Assembly: GCA_035565775.1 (NCBI GenBank)
Contig: DATMRW010000030.1
Span: 124,001-188,000, forward strand
From: PRO6 sp035565775
Lineage (GTDB): Bacteria > Pseudomonadota > Alphaproteobacteria > Rhizobiales > Xanthobacteraceae
Length of the DNA: 64,000 bases
Reading direction: 5' to 3'
A program made the translations under genes and the position numbers. Below are positions 14,033 through 23,138 of this stretch, piece by piece; position 1 is the first letter of the stretch; each line of letters begins with the position of its first letter. The notes beneath the pieces are model-generated. The model searched no databases, had not been told where the DNA came from, and saw nothing but the letters and a program-made list of their open reading frames with translations.

Positions 14033-16489
14033 ATGATGAACCTTGCCGAGTATCGCAATCGCAACACCCGGCTTGCAGATTTCCTGCCCTGGGCCGCGCT
14101 CGCCGGCGAGGGCGTCGTCCTCAATAAGGATGGCAGCTTGCAGCGCACCGCGCGCTTCCGCGGCCCCGACCTCGACAGCGCGGTGCCGGCCGAGCTGGTC
14201 GCTGTCGCCGGCCGCCTCAACAACGCGTTCCGGCGTCTCGGCTCCGGCTGGGCCATCTTCGTGGAGGCGCAGCGCCACGGCGCCGCGACCTATCCCTCCA
14301 GCACGTTCGCCGACAGCGCCTCCGCGCTGGTCGACGCCGAGCGTAAGGCCGACTTCGAGGAAGCCGGCGCGCATTTCGAGTCTAGCTACTACCTGACCTT
14401 CCTCTACCTGCCGCCGGCCGAGGACGCCGCGCGCGCCGAGACCTGGCTTTACGAGGGCCGCGATCATACCGGCGTCGATGCGCATGAGATCCTGCGCGGC
14501 TTCATCGATCGCGCAGACCGCATTCTGAACCTCATCGACGCGTTCATGCCGGAATGCGCCTGGCTTGATGACACCGAGACGCTGACCTACCTGCATTCGA
14601 CCATCTCGACGAAGCGGCATCGCGTCCGCGTTCCCGAGACGCCGATGTATCTCGACGCGCTGCTTGCCGATCAGCCGCTCACCGGCGGGCTCGAACCGCG
14701 CCTGGGCGAGACGAACCTGCGCATCCTCACCATCGTCGGTTTCCCGTCCGCGACGACGCCCGGCATCCTCGACGAGCTGAACCGGCTCGCCTTTTCCTAT
14801 CGCTGGTCGACGCGGGCCATCCTGCTCGACAAGACCGACGCCACCAAGCTGCTGACCAAGATCCGGCGGCAATGGTTCGCCAAGCGCAAGTCCATCGCCG
14901 CCATCCTCAAGGAGATCATGACCAACGAGGCCTCGGCCCTCGTTGACACCGATGCGGCCAACAAGGCGGCCGACGCCGACATGGCGCTTCAGGAGCTGGG
15001 CGCCGATTACGCCGGCCAGGCCTATGTGACCGCTACGATCACGGTCTGGGACGATGACCCCCGCATCGCCGCCGAGAAGCTAAGGCTGGTGGAGAAGGTC
15101 ATTCAGGGCCGCGACTTCACGGCGATGGCCGAGACGATCAACGCCGTGGATGCCTGGTTGGGCTCACTGCCTGGCCATGTCTACGCCAACGTCCGCCAAC
15201 CGCCCATCAGCACATTGAATCTCGCCCACATGATCCCGCTTTCGGCGGTGTGGGCGGGACCGGAACGGGACGAGCACTTCGATGCACCCCCACTGCTTTA
15301 CGGCAGAACAGAGGGCTCGACCCCGTTCCGGCTTTCCATCCATGTCGGCGACGTCGGTCATACGCTGATCGTCGGGCCGACCGGCGCCGGCAAATCGGTG
15401 CTGCTCGCACTCATGGCGCTCCAGTTTCGGCGCTATCCGCGATCCCAGGTCTTCGCCTTCGACTTCGGCGGATCGATCCGCGCCGCGGCGCTCGCCATGC
15501 GAGGCGACTGGCATGACCTGGGCGGTGGCCTAACCGACGGCGCCGCCGACAGCGTCTCGCTTCAACCGCTCGCCCGCATCGACGACGTCGCCGAGCGCGC
15601 CTGGGCGTCCGACTGGCTGATCGCGATCCTGGGTCGCGAGAGCGTGCCAGTCACGCCCGAGGTCAAGGAGCATCTGTGGTCGGCGCTGTCGTCGCTGGCC
15701 TCCGCGCCCGTCAGCGAACGGACCCTGACGGGCCTGTCCGTTCTCCTTCAATCCAACGACCTGAAGCAGGCGTTGCGACCCTATTGTGTCGGCGGTCCCT
15801 ATGGTCGTCTGCTCGACGCCGAGGCCGAGCATCTCGGCGGGGCCGATGTCCAGGCCTTCGAAACCGAAGGGCTGATCGGCACCGGCGCTGCCGCCGCCGT
15901 ACTGGCCTATCTCTTCCACCGCATCGAAGACCGCCTCGACGGCCGGCCGACGCTCCTCATCGTCGACGAAGGCTGGCTCGCCCTCGACGACGAAGGGTTC
16001 GCAGGGCAGCTCCGCGAATGGCTGAAGACGCTACGCAAGAAGAACGCGAGCGTCATCTTCGCCACTCAATCGCTCTCCGACATCGACGGCTCGGCGATCG
16101 CGCCGGCAATCATCGAGAGCTGCCAGACGCGCATCCTGCTGCCGAACGCGCGCGCGATCGAGCCGCAGATCACCGCGATCTATCGCCGCTTCGGTCTCAA
16201 CGATCGTCAAATCGAGATCCTCGCGCGGGCGATGCCCAAGCGCGACTACTACTGCCAGTCCCGGCGGGGCAATCGCCTGTTCGAGCTGGGCCTGTCGGAC
16301 GTCGCTCTCGCTCTCTGCGCCGCCTCATCCAAGCAGCACCAGGCGATGATCGCCGACGTTCACGCCCGCAGCGGCACGGACGGATTTCTCGCCGAATGGC
16401 TGGCCGCGAACCGGCTCGACTGGGCCGCCGACCTCATCGCCGGCCTCACCAATGTCATCCCACAAGCCGAACCGGAGGCAAGCTCATGA
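14033..16489 (+). CDS. trbE: TrbE, conjugation ATPase (VirB4 family)
   Basis: The 818-residue protein opens with LAEYRNRNTRLADFLPWAAL, typical of TrbE. The C-terminal ATPase domain has Walker A GPTGAGKS (448-455) and Walker B LLIVDEGW near 640. The ATQSLSDIDGS segment follows. It energises pilus biogenesis and substrate transport with TrbB and TraG. Two adjacent ATG codons occur at 14033 and 14036; the first is used. Its stop overlaps the trbJ start. Confidence 0.94.
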   Translation: MMNLAEYRNRNTRLADFLPWAALAGEGVVLNKDGSLQRTARFRGPDLDSAVPAELVAVAGRLNNAFRRLGSGWAIFVEAQRHGAATYPSSTFADSASALVDAERKADFEEAGAHFESSYYLTFLYLPPAEDAARAETWLYEGRDHTGVDAHEILRGFIDRADRILNLIDAFMPECAWLDDTETLTYLHSTISTKRHRVRVPETPMYLDALLADQPLTGGLEPRLGETNLRILTIVGFPSATTPGILDELNRLAFSYRWSTRAILLDKTDATKLLTKIRRQWFAKRKSIAAILKEIMTNEASALVDTDAANKAADADMALQELGADYAGQAYVTATITVWDDDPRIAAEKLRLVEKVIQGRDFTAMAETINAVDAWLGSLPGHVYANVRQPPISTLNLAHMIPLSAVWAGPERDEHFDAPPLLYGRTEGSTPFRLSIHVGDVGHTLIVGPTGAGKSVLLALMALQFRRYPRSQVFAFDFGGSIRAAALAMRGDWHDLGGGLTDGAADSVSLQPLARIDDVAERAWASDWLIAILGRESVPVTPEVKEHLWSALSSLASAPVSERTLTGLSVLLQSNDLKQALRPYCVGGPYGRLLDAEAEHLGGADVQAFETEGLIGTGAAAAVLAYLFHRIEDRLDGRPTLLIVDEGWLALDDEGFAGQLREWLKTLRKKNASVIFATQSLSDIDGSAIAPAIIESCQTRILLPNARAIEPQITAIYRRFGLNDRQIEILARAMPKRDYYCQSRRGNRLFELGLSDVALALCAASSKQHQAMIADVHARSGTDGFLAEWLAANRLDWAADLIAGLTNVIPQAEPEASS

Positions 16490-17256
16490 CCCATTCCGTC
16501 CAATCCCATACGCGCGCCCTGCGCATGACGGCTGCACTCCTCGTGGCCCCGCTCGCGCTGTCGCCGATCTTCGCGCCGCCCGCCGCCGCGCAGTGGATCG
16601 TCTACGACCCGACCAACTACGCGCAGAATGTCCTGACAGCGGCCCGCACGCTTCAGCAGGTCAATCAGCAGATCACCCAACTTCAGAACGAAGCGCAGAT
16701 GCTGATCAACCAGGCCCGCAACCTCGCGAGCCTGCCATACTCCTCGCTCCAGCAGCTTCAGCAGTCGGTGCAGCGCACGCAGCAGCTCTTGGCGGAGGCG
16801 CAAGGCATCGCGCTTAACGTCCAGCAAATCGACCGTGCGTTTCAGACCACATACGGCAACGCCTCGATGTCAGCCTCCGATCAGGCGCTCGTCGCGCAGG
16901 CTCGCGAACGCTGGCAGAACACCGTCGGCGGCTTGCAGGACGCCATGCGCGTCCAGGCCGGCGTCGTCGGCAACATCGACACCAATCGCGGTGAGATGAC
17001 GGCGCTCGTCGGTCAAAGCCAGGGCGCGACCGGCGCGTTGCAAGCAACGCAGGCGGGAAATCAGCTTCTCGCCCTCCAGGCCCAGCAGCTCGCCGATCTC
17101 ACCGCCGTCGTCGCCGCCAACGGACGCGCGCAGAGCCTCTCCGAGGCCGAGCGCGCCGCCGCGGCCGAACAGGCCCGCGAGCAGCGTCGGCGATTCCTGA
17201 CGCCCGGCAGCGGCTACCAGCCGGGCAACGCCCGCATGTTCCCCAACGGCAACTGA
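16486..17256 (+). CDS. trbJ: TrbJ, periplasmic conjugation protein (VirB5 family)
   Basis: The protein has 256 residues with a signal peptide (residues ~1-36, ending PPAAAQW). The mature part is helical and glutamine-rich with the typical DPTNYAQNVLTAARTLQQVNQQI stretch and long amphipathic helices, as in TrbJ/VirB5. It is thought to be a minor pilus-tip or assembly component. It is coupled to trbE by an ATGA overlap and followed by trbK after 9 bases. Confidence 0.9.
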   Translation: MTHSVQSHTRALRMTAALLVAPLALSPIFAPPAAAQWIVYDPTNYAQNVLTAARTLQQVNQQITQLQNEAQMLINQARNLASLPYSSLQQLQQSVQRTQQLLAEAQGIALNVQQIDRAFQTTYGNASMSASDQALVAQARERWQNTVGGLQDAMRVQAGVVGNIDTNRGEMTALVGQSQGATGALQATQAGNQLLALQAQQLADLTAVVAANGRAQSLSEAERAAAAEQAREQRRRFLTPGSGYQPGNARMFPNGN

Positions 17257-17265
17257 GGACCTGCC

Positions 17266-17652
17266 ATGGACGGCAAGTTGCTCGCCCGCATCGGCGCCGT
17301 GGTGTTCGTCGCCCTCGCGGTCACCGCGACCGCGATCGAGATGACCCGGAAAGAGGAAGCGCCCGAGACCTGGCCGTCTGGCCGCGCCGCAGAGGCGCCG
17401 GCCGATCCCCTGCGCGACGCACTGATCCGCTGCCAGGCGCTCGGCGAAGAAGGTCCGCGCGACCCAGATTGCCGCCGTGCCTGGGCGGAGAACCGCCACC
17501 GCTTCCTCGCGCCGGGCGCCCGACCTGCCGAGCACCTGCCGGACATGCCTCCAGCACCGCGGGATGGCCTCACCCCTCAGCCACAACGGACCGATCCGCC
17601 GACGACGACGCTCGCCGCGCCGAACACGCCTCAGCTCGACGAGGCGCGATAA
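17266..17652 (+). CDS. trbK: TrbK-like entry exclusion protein (TrbK-alt)
   Basis: The 128-residue protein has one N-terminal membrane segment (residues ~6-24). It is followed by ALIRCQALGEEGPRDPDCRRAWAENRHRFL, the conserved segment of the TrbK-alt family found between trbJ and trbL. A proline-rich tail follows. TrbK-type proteins make a host a poor recipient for the same element. The position and cysteine pair (CQALGEEG...DCRRAW) support the call; the exclusion function is inferred from family naming. Confidence 0.82.
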   Translation: MDGKLLARIGAVVFVALAVTATAIEMTRKEEAPETWPSGRAAEAPADPLRDALIRCQALGEEGPRDPDCRRAWAENRHRFLAPGARPAEHLPDMPPAPRDGLTPQPQRTDPPTTTLAAPNTPQLDEAR

Positions 17653-17656
17653 AATC

Positions 17657-19012
17657 ATGGGCGGCACCGGGGTCATCGACCATTTCCTAGAGGTATTCAC
17701 CCGCTACATTGACAGTGGCTTCGGCCTGCTCAGCGGTGAAGTCGCGTTCATCGCCACCACGCTGATTGTCATCGATGTGACGCTGGCGGCGCTCTTCTGG
17801 AGCTGGGGCGCCGATGACGACATCATGGCGCGGCTGGTCAAGAAGACCCTGTTCGTCGGTGTCTTCGCCTACATCATCGGCAACTGGAACAACCTCGCCC
17901 GGATCGTCTTCGAGAGCTTCGCCGGCCTCGGCCTGAAGGCGAGCGGCACCGGCTTCTCGACCGCCGACTTGATGCGTCCGGGACGGGTCGCACAGACTGG
18001 CCTCGACGCTGGTCGGCCACTGCTCGATTCGATCTCCAGCCTGATGGGCTACTGGTCATTCTTCGAGAACTTCATCCAGATCGCCTGCATGTTCCTCGCC
18101 TGGGCGCTGGTGCTGCTCGCCTTCTTCATCCTCGCCATCCAGCTTTTCGTCACGCTCATCGAGTTCAAGCTGACGACGCTCGCCGGCTTCGTGCTGATCC
18201 CCTTCGGCCTGTTCGGCAAGTCCGCCTTCATGGCCGAACGTGTTCTCGGCAACGTAATATCCTCCGGCATCAAGGTCCTGGTGCTGGCCGTCATCATAGG
18301 TATTGGCTCGACGCTCTTTTCCGAGTTCACGTCCGGATTTGGCGGTGCGACGCCCTCGATCGACGAGGCGATGGCGATCGTCCTTGCCGCGCTGTCTCTG
18401 CTCGGCCTCGGCATCTTCGGACCCGGCATCGCCAGCGGGCTTGTCTCGGGTGGTCCCCAGCTCAGCGCCGGCGCAGCCGTAGGAACGGCTCTCGCCGCAG
18501 GAGGCATGGTTGCGCTCGGCGCTGGCGCCGTGAGCGCGGCAGCCTCCGGTGGCGCGGCCTTGGCGGGAGGCGCAGCGGCCGCTGCTCGCGGTGGCGCCGC
18601 GGTCGCAGGCGGGGCTTCCACTGCCTACAGTTTCGGCGCAGCCGGACAGTCGGGCGCGGCTGGCGTCGCATCCGGTCTGGGCGGCGTTGCTCGCGCGGGC
18701 GGCAGCGCCGCCGTCTCACCGCTACGCCGCGCCGCATCGCGTGCAGCCGACAGCATGAAGTCCAGCTTCAATGCCGGCGGCAAAGCGGCATTCGAAGCCA
18801 CCGGCGGATTTTCCACCATGGGCTCGATCGGCGGTGATGCTGCCGGCGACGGTGTGGCGCCGTCGAGCGCTGGCGGTCCTCCCGCCTGGGCGCAGCGGAT
18901 ACGGCGCTCCCAACGCATGACACATGCCGTGCAAGCCACGGCCCACGCCGTCCGCTCCGGCGACGCCCACGGCGGCGGCTCCTCCGTAAATCTGTCCGAA
19001 GGCGATCGCTGA
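17657..19012 (+). CDS. trbL: TrbL, polytopic mating-channel protein (VirB6 family)
   Basis: The 451-residue protein has about six hydrophobic segments between residues ~30 and ~270. The central motif IEFKLTTLAGFVLIPFGLFG is typical of TrbL/VirB6. After residue ~270 the sequence changes to a long Gly/Ala/Ser-rich tail and a basic end. It forms the inner-membrane passage of the channel. The ATG at 17657 is the first that gives the family N-terminus. It overlaps trbF by one base (TGATG). Confidence 0.92.
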   Translation: MGGTGVIDHFLEVFTRYIDSGFGLLSGEVAFIATTLIVIDVTLAALFWSWGADDDIMARLVKKTLFVGVFAYIIGNWNNLARIVFESFAGLGLKASGTGFSTADLMRPGRVAQTGLDAGRPLLDSISSLMGYWSFFENFIQIACMFLAWALVLLAFFILAIQLFVTLIEFKLTTLAGFVLIPFGLFGKSAFMAERVLGNVISSGIKVLVLAVIIGIGSTLFSEFTSGFGGATPSIDEAMAIVLAALSLLGLGIFGPGIASGLVSGGPQLSAGAAVGTALAAGGMVALGAGAVSAAASGGAALAGGAAAAARGGAAVAGGASTAYSFGAAGQSGAAGVASGLGGVARAGGSAAVSPLRRAASRAADSMKSSFNAGGKAAFEATGGFSTMGSIGGDAAGDGVAPSSAGGPPAWAQRIRRSQRMTHAVQATAHAVRSGDAHGGGSSVNLSEGDR

Positions 19013-19695
19013 TGTTCAAACGACCCTCCACCCATTACGGCAAGGCCTCCGAGCCCGAGACGCCGTATCAACGTGCGGCCCAAGTCTGGGACGAGCGCAT
19101 CGGTTCAGCCCGCGCCCAAGCGCGCAACTGGCGCCTCATGGCCTTCGGCTCGCTGATCCTGTCCGCAGGCTTCGCCGCCGCTCTGGTCTGGCAGTCAGCG
19201 CGCGGTACCGTGGTGCCTTGGGTCGTTCAGATAGATCAGGTCGGTGAGGCGCAGACGGTGGCGCCCGCCGATGCCGCATATCAGCCGACCGACCCGCAGA
19301 TCGCTTTCCACCTGGCGCGCTTCATCGAGCAGGTCCGCTCGATCCCGTCGGACGCCATCATCGTGCGCCAGAACTGGCTGCGGGCCTATGAGTTCACCAC
19401 TGACCGCGGCGCCGCCGCTCTCAACGACTACGCCCGCGCCAACGACCCGTTCACCCGGGTCGGCCGCCAGCAGGTCGCCGTCGAGGTGTCCAGCGTCATC
19501 CGCGCCTCTCCCGACAGCTTCCGGGTGGCCTGGACGGAGCGCCGCTACGAGAACGGCCAACTCGCTACCACCGAACGCTGGACGGCGATCCTCACCATCG
19601 TGGTGCAGCAGCCGCGCAACGCCGAGCGCCTGCGGGCCAACCCGCTCGGCATCTACGTCAACGCCATCAACTGGTCTCGGGAGATGAGCCAATGA
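19012..19695 (+). CDS. trbF: TrbF, conjugation channel protein (VirB8 family)
   Basis: The 227-residue protein has one membrane segment (~43-62) and a periplasmic VirB8-like domain. The N-terminus has the typical ETPYQRAAQVWDERIGSAR stretch. Later parts include WLRAYEFTTDRGAAAL and WTAILTIVV, ending with NPLGIYVNAINWSRE. VirB8/TrbF scaffolds the channel at the inner membrane. The stop overlaps the trbG start. Confidence 0.93.
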   Translation: MFKRPSTHYGKASEPETPYQRAAQVWDERIGSARAQARNWRLMAFGSLILSAGFAAALVWQSARGTVVPWVVQIDQVGEAQTVAPADAAYQPTDPQIAFHLARFIEQVRSIPSDAIIVRQNWLRAYEFTTDRGAAALNDYARANDPFTRVGRQQVAVEVSSVIRASPDSFRVAWTERRYENGQLATTERWTAILTIVVQQPRNAERLRANPLGIYVNAINWSREMSQ

Positions 19696-20678
19696 ACGGG
19701 CATCATTCCCGCAGAGCCGGGAAGCCGCTTCTCCGTAAATCCGCCTTTGCAGCGATCCTGCTTTCCGCAACCATGCTCGCCGGTTGCGCCACCGCGCCGA
19801 AGCCGCCACAGATCAGCTACGACGCCGACGTGCCGCCGCTGCCAGTCGTACCCGCCGTCGTCACCGACGAGCGGCCCCGGCCGATCCATGTGCCGCCGGC
19901 CTGGACGCCGGCAAGAGGCGGCGCGGCGGCGTCCACGCCCGGCGCTCAGGTTCAGAACGCCAATGCCGCCGCCCGCGTCGAGCCGCGCCGCCAAGGCTAT
20001 TACAACTCGATCCAGATCTATCCCTGGAGCGAGGGGGCACTCTATCAGGTCTATGCCGCGCCCGGACAGATCACCAACATCGCGCTCGAGCCGGGCGAGC
20101 GCCTGACGGGCGCCGGTCCGATCGCCGCCGGCGACACGGCCCGCTGGATCATCGGCGACACCGAGAGCGGCAGCGGCATCAGTCGCCGCGTGCATGTACT
20201 GGTTAAGCCCACGCGGCCCGACCTTTCCACCAACCTCGTCATCACCACCGACCGCCGCATCTACATGATCGAGCTGCGCTCGGGCGAACGGCCCTACATG
20301 CCGGCCGTGGCCTGGGCGTATCCGCAGCCCCCGGCCTCGCGGCGGACGAACGTCCCCGCGACACCGGCGATCCCGGTGCTGGCCGCGCGCAACTACCGCT
20401 ATGGGCTCACCGGCGACACGCCGCCCTGGCGGCCACTCTCCGTCTATGACGACGGCCGGCATGTCTATGTCGAGTTCCCGCGCGGCATCGTGCAGGGGGA
20501 GATGCCGCCGCTCTTCGTCATCGGTGCCGACGGCGAAGCACAGATCGTCAACAGCCGCATCTACCAGAACATCCTGATCGTCGACCGGCTCTTCGGCGCC
20601 GCCGAGTTGCGTCTCGGCAGTGGCGACCGCCAGCAGACAGTCCGGATCGTGCGCACCGATGGGAGGCCCTCTTCATGA
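19692..20678 (+). CDS. trbG: TrbG, channel lipoprotein/outer-membrane component (VirB9 family)
   Basis: The 328-residue protein has a signal sequence ending in a lipobox-like LAGC (Cys32). It continues with a proline-rich linker and a VirB9-type C-terminal domain. Recognisable are QIYPWSEGALYQVYAAPGQIT near residue 105 and NYRYGLTGDTPPWRP near 235. It works with TrbI in the outer-membrane core of the channel. The last codon overlaps trbI. Confidence 0.92.
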   Translation: MNGHHSRRAGKPLLRKSAFAAILLSATMLAGCATAPKPPQISYDADVPPLPVVPAVVTDERPRPIHVPPAWTPARGGAAASTPGAQVQNANAAARVEPRRQGYYNSIQIYPWSEGALYQVYAAPGQITNIALEPGERLTGAGPIAAGDTARWIIGDTESGSGISRRVHVLVKPTRPDLSTNLVITTDRRIYMIELRSGERPYMPAVAWAYPQPPASRRTNVPATPAIPVLAARNYRYGLTGDTPPWRPLSVYDDGRHVYVEFPRGIVQGEMPPLFVIGADGEAQIVNSRIYQNILIVDRLFGAAELRLGSGDRQQTVRIVRTDGRPSS

Positions 20679-21871
20679 GCGTCAACGAACCGAGGGACGA
20701 CGGCGATCTTCCACTGTCGGGAGCACCCGCCGCGCCGGCCGCATCGATGCGGCTGCGCGCCGAGCCGCCTCGCGTCACGCGGCTGTCCCGCCGGATGCTG
20801 GCCGTTCTTGGATTGGTGACCTCGATCGGCCTCGGCGGCGCCCTCATCTATGCCTTGCAGAGCCGCGACGGCGGACGGAGCGGCGAGGAGCTCTACTCGA
20901 CCGAGAACCGGCCGACTGCCGATGGCCTGTCAGGCCTTCCCCGCGACTACACCGGCCCGGTGCTGGGGCCGCCGCTGCCGGGTGACCTTGGGGGGCCGAT
21001 CCTCGATGCGCAGAACCGCGGCCAGCCCGCCGCCCCCCCGACTGTGGTAACGCCAACAGTTGATCCGGAAGAGGCGCGAAGGCTGGCCGAGGAGGAAGTC
21101 GCGCGGACCTCGCGCGTGTTCTTCCAGGTCGAGGCACAGACAGCGGCAGCGCCGACCACGCCTGGCGGTAGCGGCACCACGCTTCCGGGCCTCGGCGGTC
21201 TTGGGCTGACCGGGCAGCCGACACCGACCGCGCAGGAGCGGCAGGTCGCGTTCCTCAATGCCGGCGTCGATCGGCGCACGGTCGCGCTCGATCGCGTCAT
21301 GGCGCCGGCGTCGCCCTATGTCCTTCAGGCCGGCAGTGTGATCCCGGCTGCGCTCATCACCGGCATCCGCTCCGACCTGCCCGGACAGATCACCGCCCAG
21401 GTCACCGAGAGCATCTATGACAGCCCGACCGGCCGCCTCCTGCTCGTGCCCCAGGGCACGCGCATCATCGGCGAGTACAGCAACGACGTCGGCTTCGGGC
21501 AGCGCCGCATCCTGCTCGTCTGGAACCGCCTGATCTTCCCGAACGGGCGGTCCATTGTGCTGGAGCGCCAGCCCGGCGCCGACACGCAGGGCTATGCCGG
21601 CCTGGAGGACGGTGTCGACTATCACTGGTGGGATCTCGCCAAGGCGGCCGGCCTTTCGACGTTGCTTAGCATGAGCGCAGAGTTGGCGACCAACGACGAG
21701 GATCGCCTGACGCAGGCCATCCGCGACGGCGCACAGGACACTATCAACGACGCCGGCCAGCAGATCGTTCGCCGACAGCTAAACGTTGTTCCGACGCTCA
21801 CAATCAGGCCGGGCTTCCCAATCCGGGTGATCGTGACACGCGATTTGGTTCTCGAACCACAAGGAGGTTGA
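20675..21871 (+). CDS. trbI: TrbI, channel-spanning protein (VirB10 family)
   Basis: The protein has 398 residues. It has a short cytoplasmic N-terminus and one membrane segment (~41-61). A proline-rich periplasmic linker leads to a C-terminal VirB10 beta-barrel domain. Typical motifs are SPYVLQAGSVIPAALITGI, the LLVPQGTRIIGEY segment, and RILLVWNRLIFPNGRS. VirB10 proteins span both membranes and gate the channel. It is the last structural gene of the trb operon. Confidence 0.94.
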   Translation: MSVNEPRDDGDLPLSGAPAAPAASMRLRAEPPRVTRLSRRMLAVLGLVTSIGLGGALIYALQSRDGGRSGEELYSTENRPTADGLSGLPRDYTGPVLGPPLPGDLGGPILDAQNRGQPAAPPTVVTPTVDPEEARRLAEEEVARTSRVFFQVEAQTAAAPTTPGGSGTTLPGLGGLGLTGQPTPTAQERQVAFLNAGVDRRTVALDRVMAPASPYVLQAGSVIPAALITGIRSDLPGQITAQVTESIYDSPTGRLLLVPQGTRIIGEYSNDVGFGQRRILLVWNRLIFPNGRSIVLERQPGADTQGYAGLEDGVDYHWWDLAKAAGLSTLLSMSAELATNDEDRLTQAIRDGAQDTINDAGQQIVRRQLNVVPTLTIRPGFPIRVIVTRDLVLEPQGG

Positions 21872-21872
21872 T

Positions 21873-22112
21873 GTGGGTAGATTGAAGCTAGGACCTATTG
21901 AGGACGACAAGCCGGTGAAGGTCACGCTCGAACTGCCGGCTGCACTGCATCATGATCTCACAGCATACGCAGAGGCCATGGCGCGTGAGCACGGACAGTC
22001 GTTCCCTGATCCGCTCCGGCTTATCGTCCCTATGCTGCAGCGTTTTATTGCGACGGACCGCGGCTTCTCGAAGATCAAACGCGCGGTCCATCCGTCACAA
22101 AACGCCAACTGA
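21873..22112 (+). CDS. DUF2274 domain protein
   Basis: The 79-residue protein starts with GTG, supported by AAGGAGG 5 bases upstream; an ATG two bases earlier stops after four codons. GRLKLGPIEDDKPVKVTLEL and RLIVPMLQRFIATDRGF are characteristic of DUF2274, the small gene that ends trb operons in these ICEs. The KVTLELPAALHHDLTAYAEA stretch looks like an RHH first strand and helix, so a DNA-binding role is plausible. Its 3' end overlaps the convergent kinase-acetyltransferase gene by 18 bases. Confidence 0.87.
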   Translation: MGRLKLGPIEDDKPVKVTLELPAALHHDLTAYAEAMAREHGQSFPDPLRLIVPMLQRFIATDRGFSKIKRAVHPSQNAN

Positions 22113-23138
22113 GGCTAGTTGCCGCGACGGAGCAGGCGATGTTTTCTGATCCTTATCCGTCTCCAGGTCTTGGTACAGGGTCATGGTTGGTAACGGGCTA
22201 TCGAAACCAGCATTGGCGTAGGCGCGACGAGCAGCCTCATGACTTGGATCTCCCGCCGTCGCGACCCGCGCAGCTTTCATCCCCTGCTTACGGAATTTGC
22301 TGATCGCAAAGCGGTACATGGCGGTTCCAATGCCTCGGCCTGCCATCATTGGATCGACAGCATTCAAGCCGATCTGGCCGACTCTTCGTTCGTTATCCAC
22401 TTCGAGATGGATGAACCCGACAACCACTCCATCCCGTTCAGAAACATACATCTCCTCAGACTTCTGGCCATCGAGAATAGACGAGAGATAGCTTTTCTGC
22501 CTTTCGTCCGCATTGTTGAAGACTGTCGCCGAAAGTGGCTCTCCGATCACCGTGCGGAACGAGGCAAATATTGGCCGGAACGCGCTTTCGCGGATTTCCT
22601 GAAGACGTCCGTAGTCAGAAGGGTGATATGGTCTGATAGTGAGGCCTTCTGGCGCGGCCTTGGGGGCGCTTGCTGCAGCGGCAAAGTCGCTCGACAACTC
22701 CTCTATTGTCGGGGGCTCGAAGACCGCGATCCATGAATCGAGGTCGTCAGGCGAGACTCTATCGCTTTCGGCTCGTGTTTTGTTTCTTTCCCTAATTCGC
22801 GCGATCAGCGTGTCTCGATCGGCGTGCAGGTAGTGGATGGCGAATCCTACCCCCAAGCTCTTTGCACTCGATCGATAGGCATCACGCTCTTGCTTTGACC
22901 AGAAACCATTCTCAAGGATGACGCTTGCACCACCCTTTAGGATATCTTGCGCGACCATCCACTGCAGTCGCTCGACCTTGTTTCGAAATTCCTCTTCATA
23001 GATGTCTGCACCAAGCTCGGACATCCATTCATCCGGTGACATCACCAGAGCACCTGTTTCTTGAGCCAGACGCTTGGCGAATGTCGATTTTCCTGATCCA
23101 GGTAGTCCGCAGATTAGATGAAGCGTGGTCATGTTCAT
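22095..23138 (-). CDS. Kinase-like P-loop ATPase fused to a GNAT acetyltransferase
   Basis: The protein has 347 residues in two domains. Residues ~5-150 are an AAA_33-type small kinase: Walker A GLPGSGKST (residues 11-19), SPDEWMSELG, VILENGFWSKQERDAYR, and a lid region with RIRERNKT. Residues ~170-335 are a GNAT domain: LTIRPYHPSDYGRLQEI, then VDPMMAGRGIGTAMYRFAI as the acetyl-CoA-binding motif A, and ARRAYANAGFDSP at the end. Each domain is common; I do not recall this fusion as a named family. A combined phospho- and acetyltransferase recalls bifunctional antibiotic-modifying enzymes, but the substrate is unknown. Its start overlaps the LysR stop (ATGA). Base composition looks lower in GC than the trb genes. 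Confidence 0.85.
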   Translation of the reverse strand: MNMTTLHLICGLPGSGKSTFAKRLAQETGALVMSPDEWMSELGADIYEEEFRNKVERLQWMVAQDILKGGASVILENGFWSKQERDAYRSSAKSLGVGFAIHYLHADRDTLIARIRERNKTRAESDRVSPDDLDSWIAVFEPPTIEELSSDFAAAASAPKAAPEGLTIRPYHPSDYGRLQEIRESAFRPIFASFRTVIGEPLSATVFNNADERQKSYLSSILDGQKSEEMYVSERDGVVVGFIHLEVDNERRVGQIGLNAVDPMMAGRGIGTAMYRFAISKFRKQGMKAARVATAGDPSHEAARRAYANAGFDSPLPTMTLYQDLETDKDQKTSPAPSRQLASVGVL

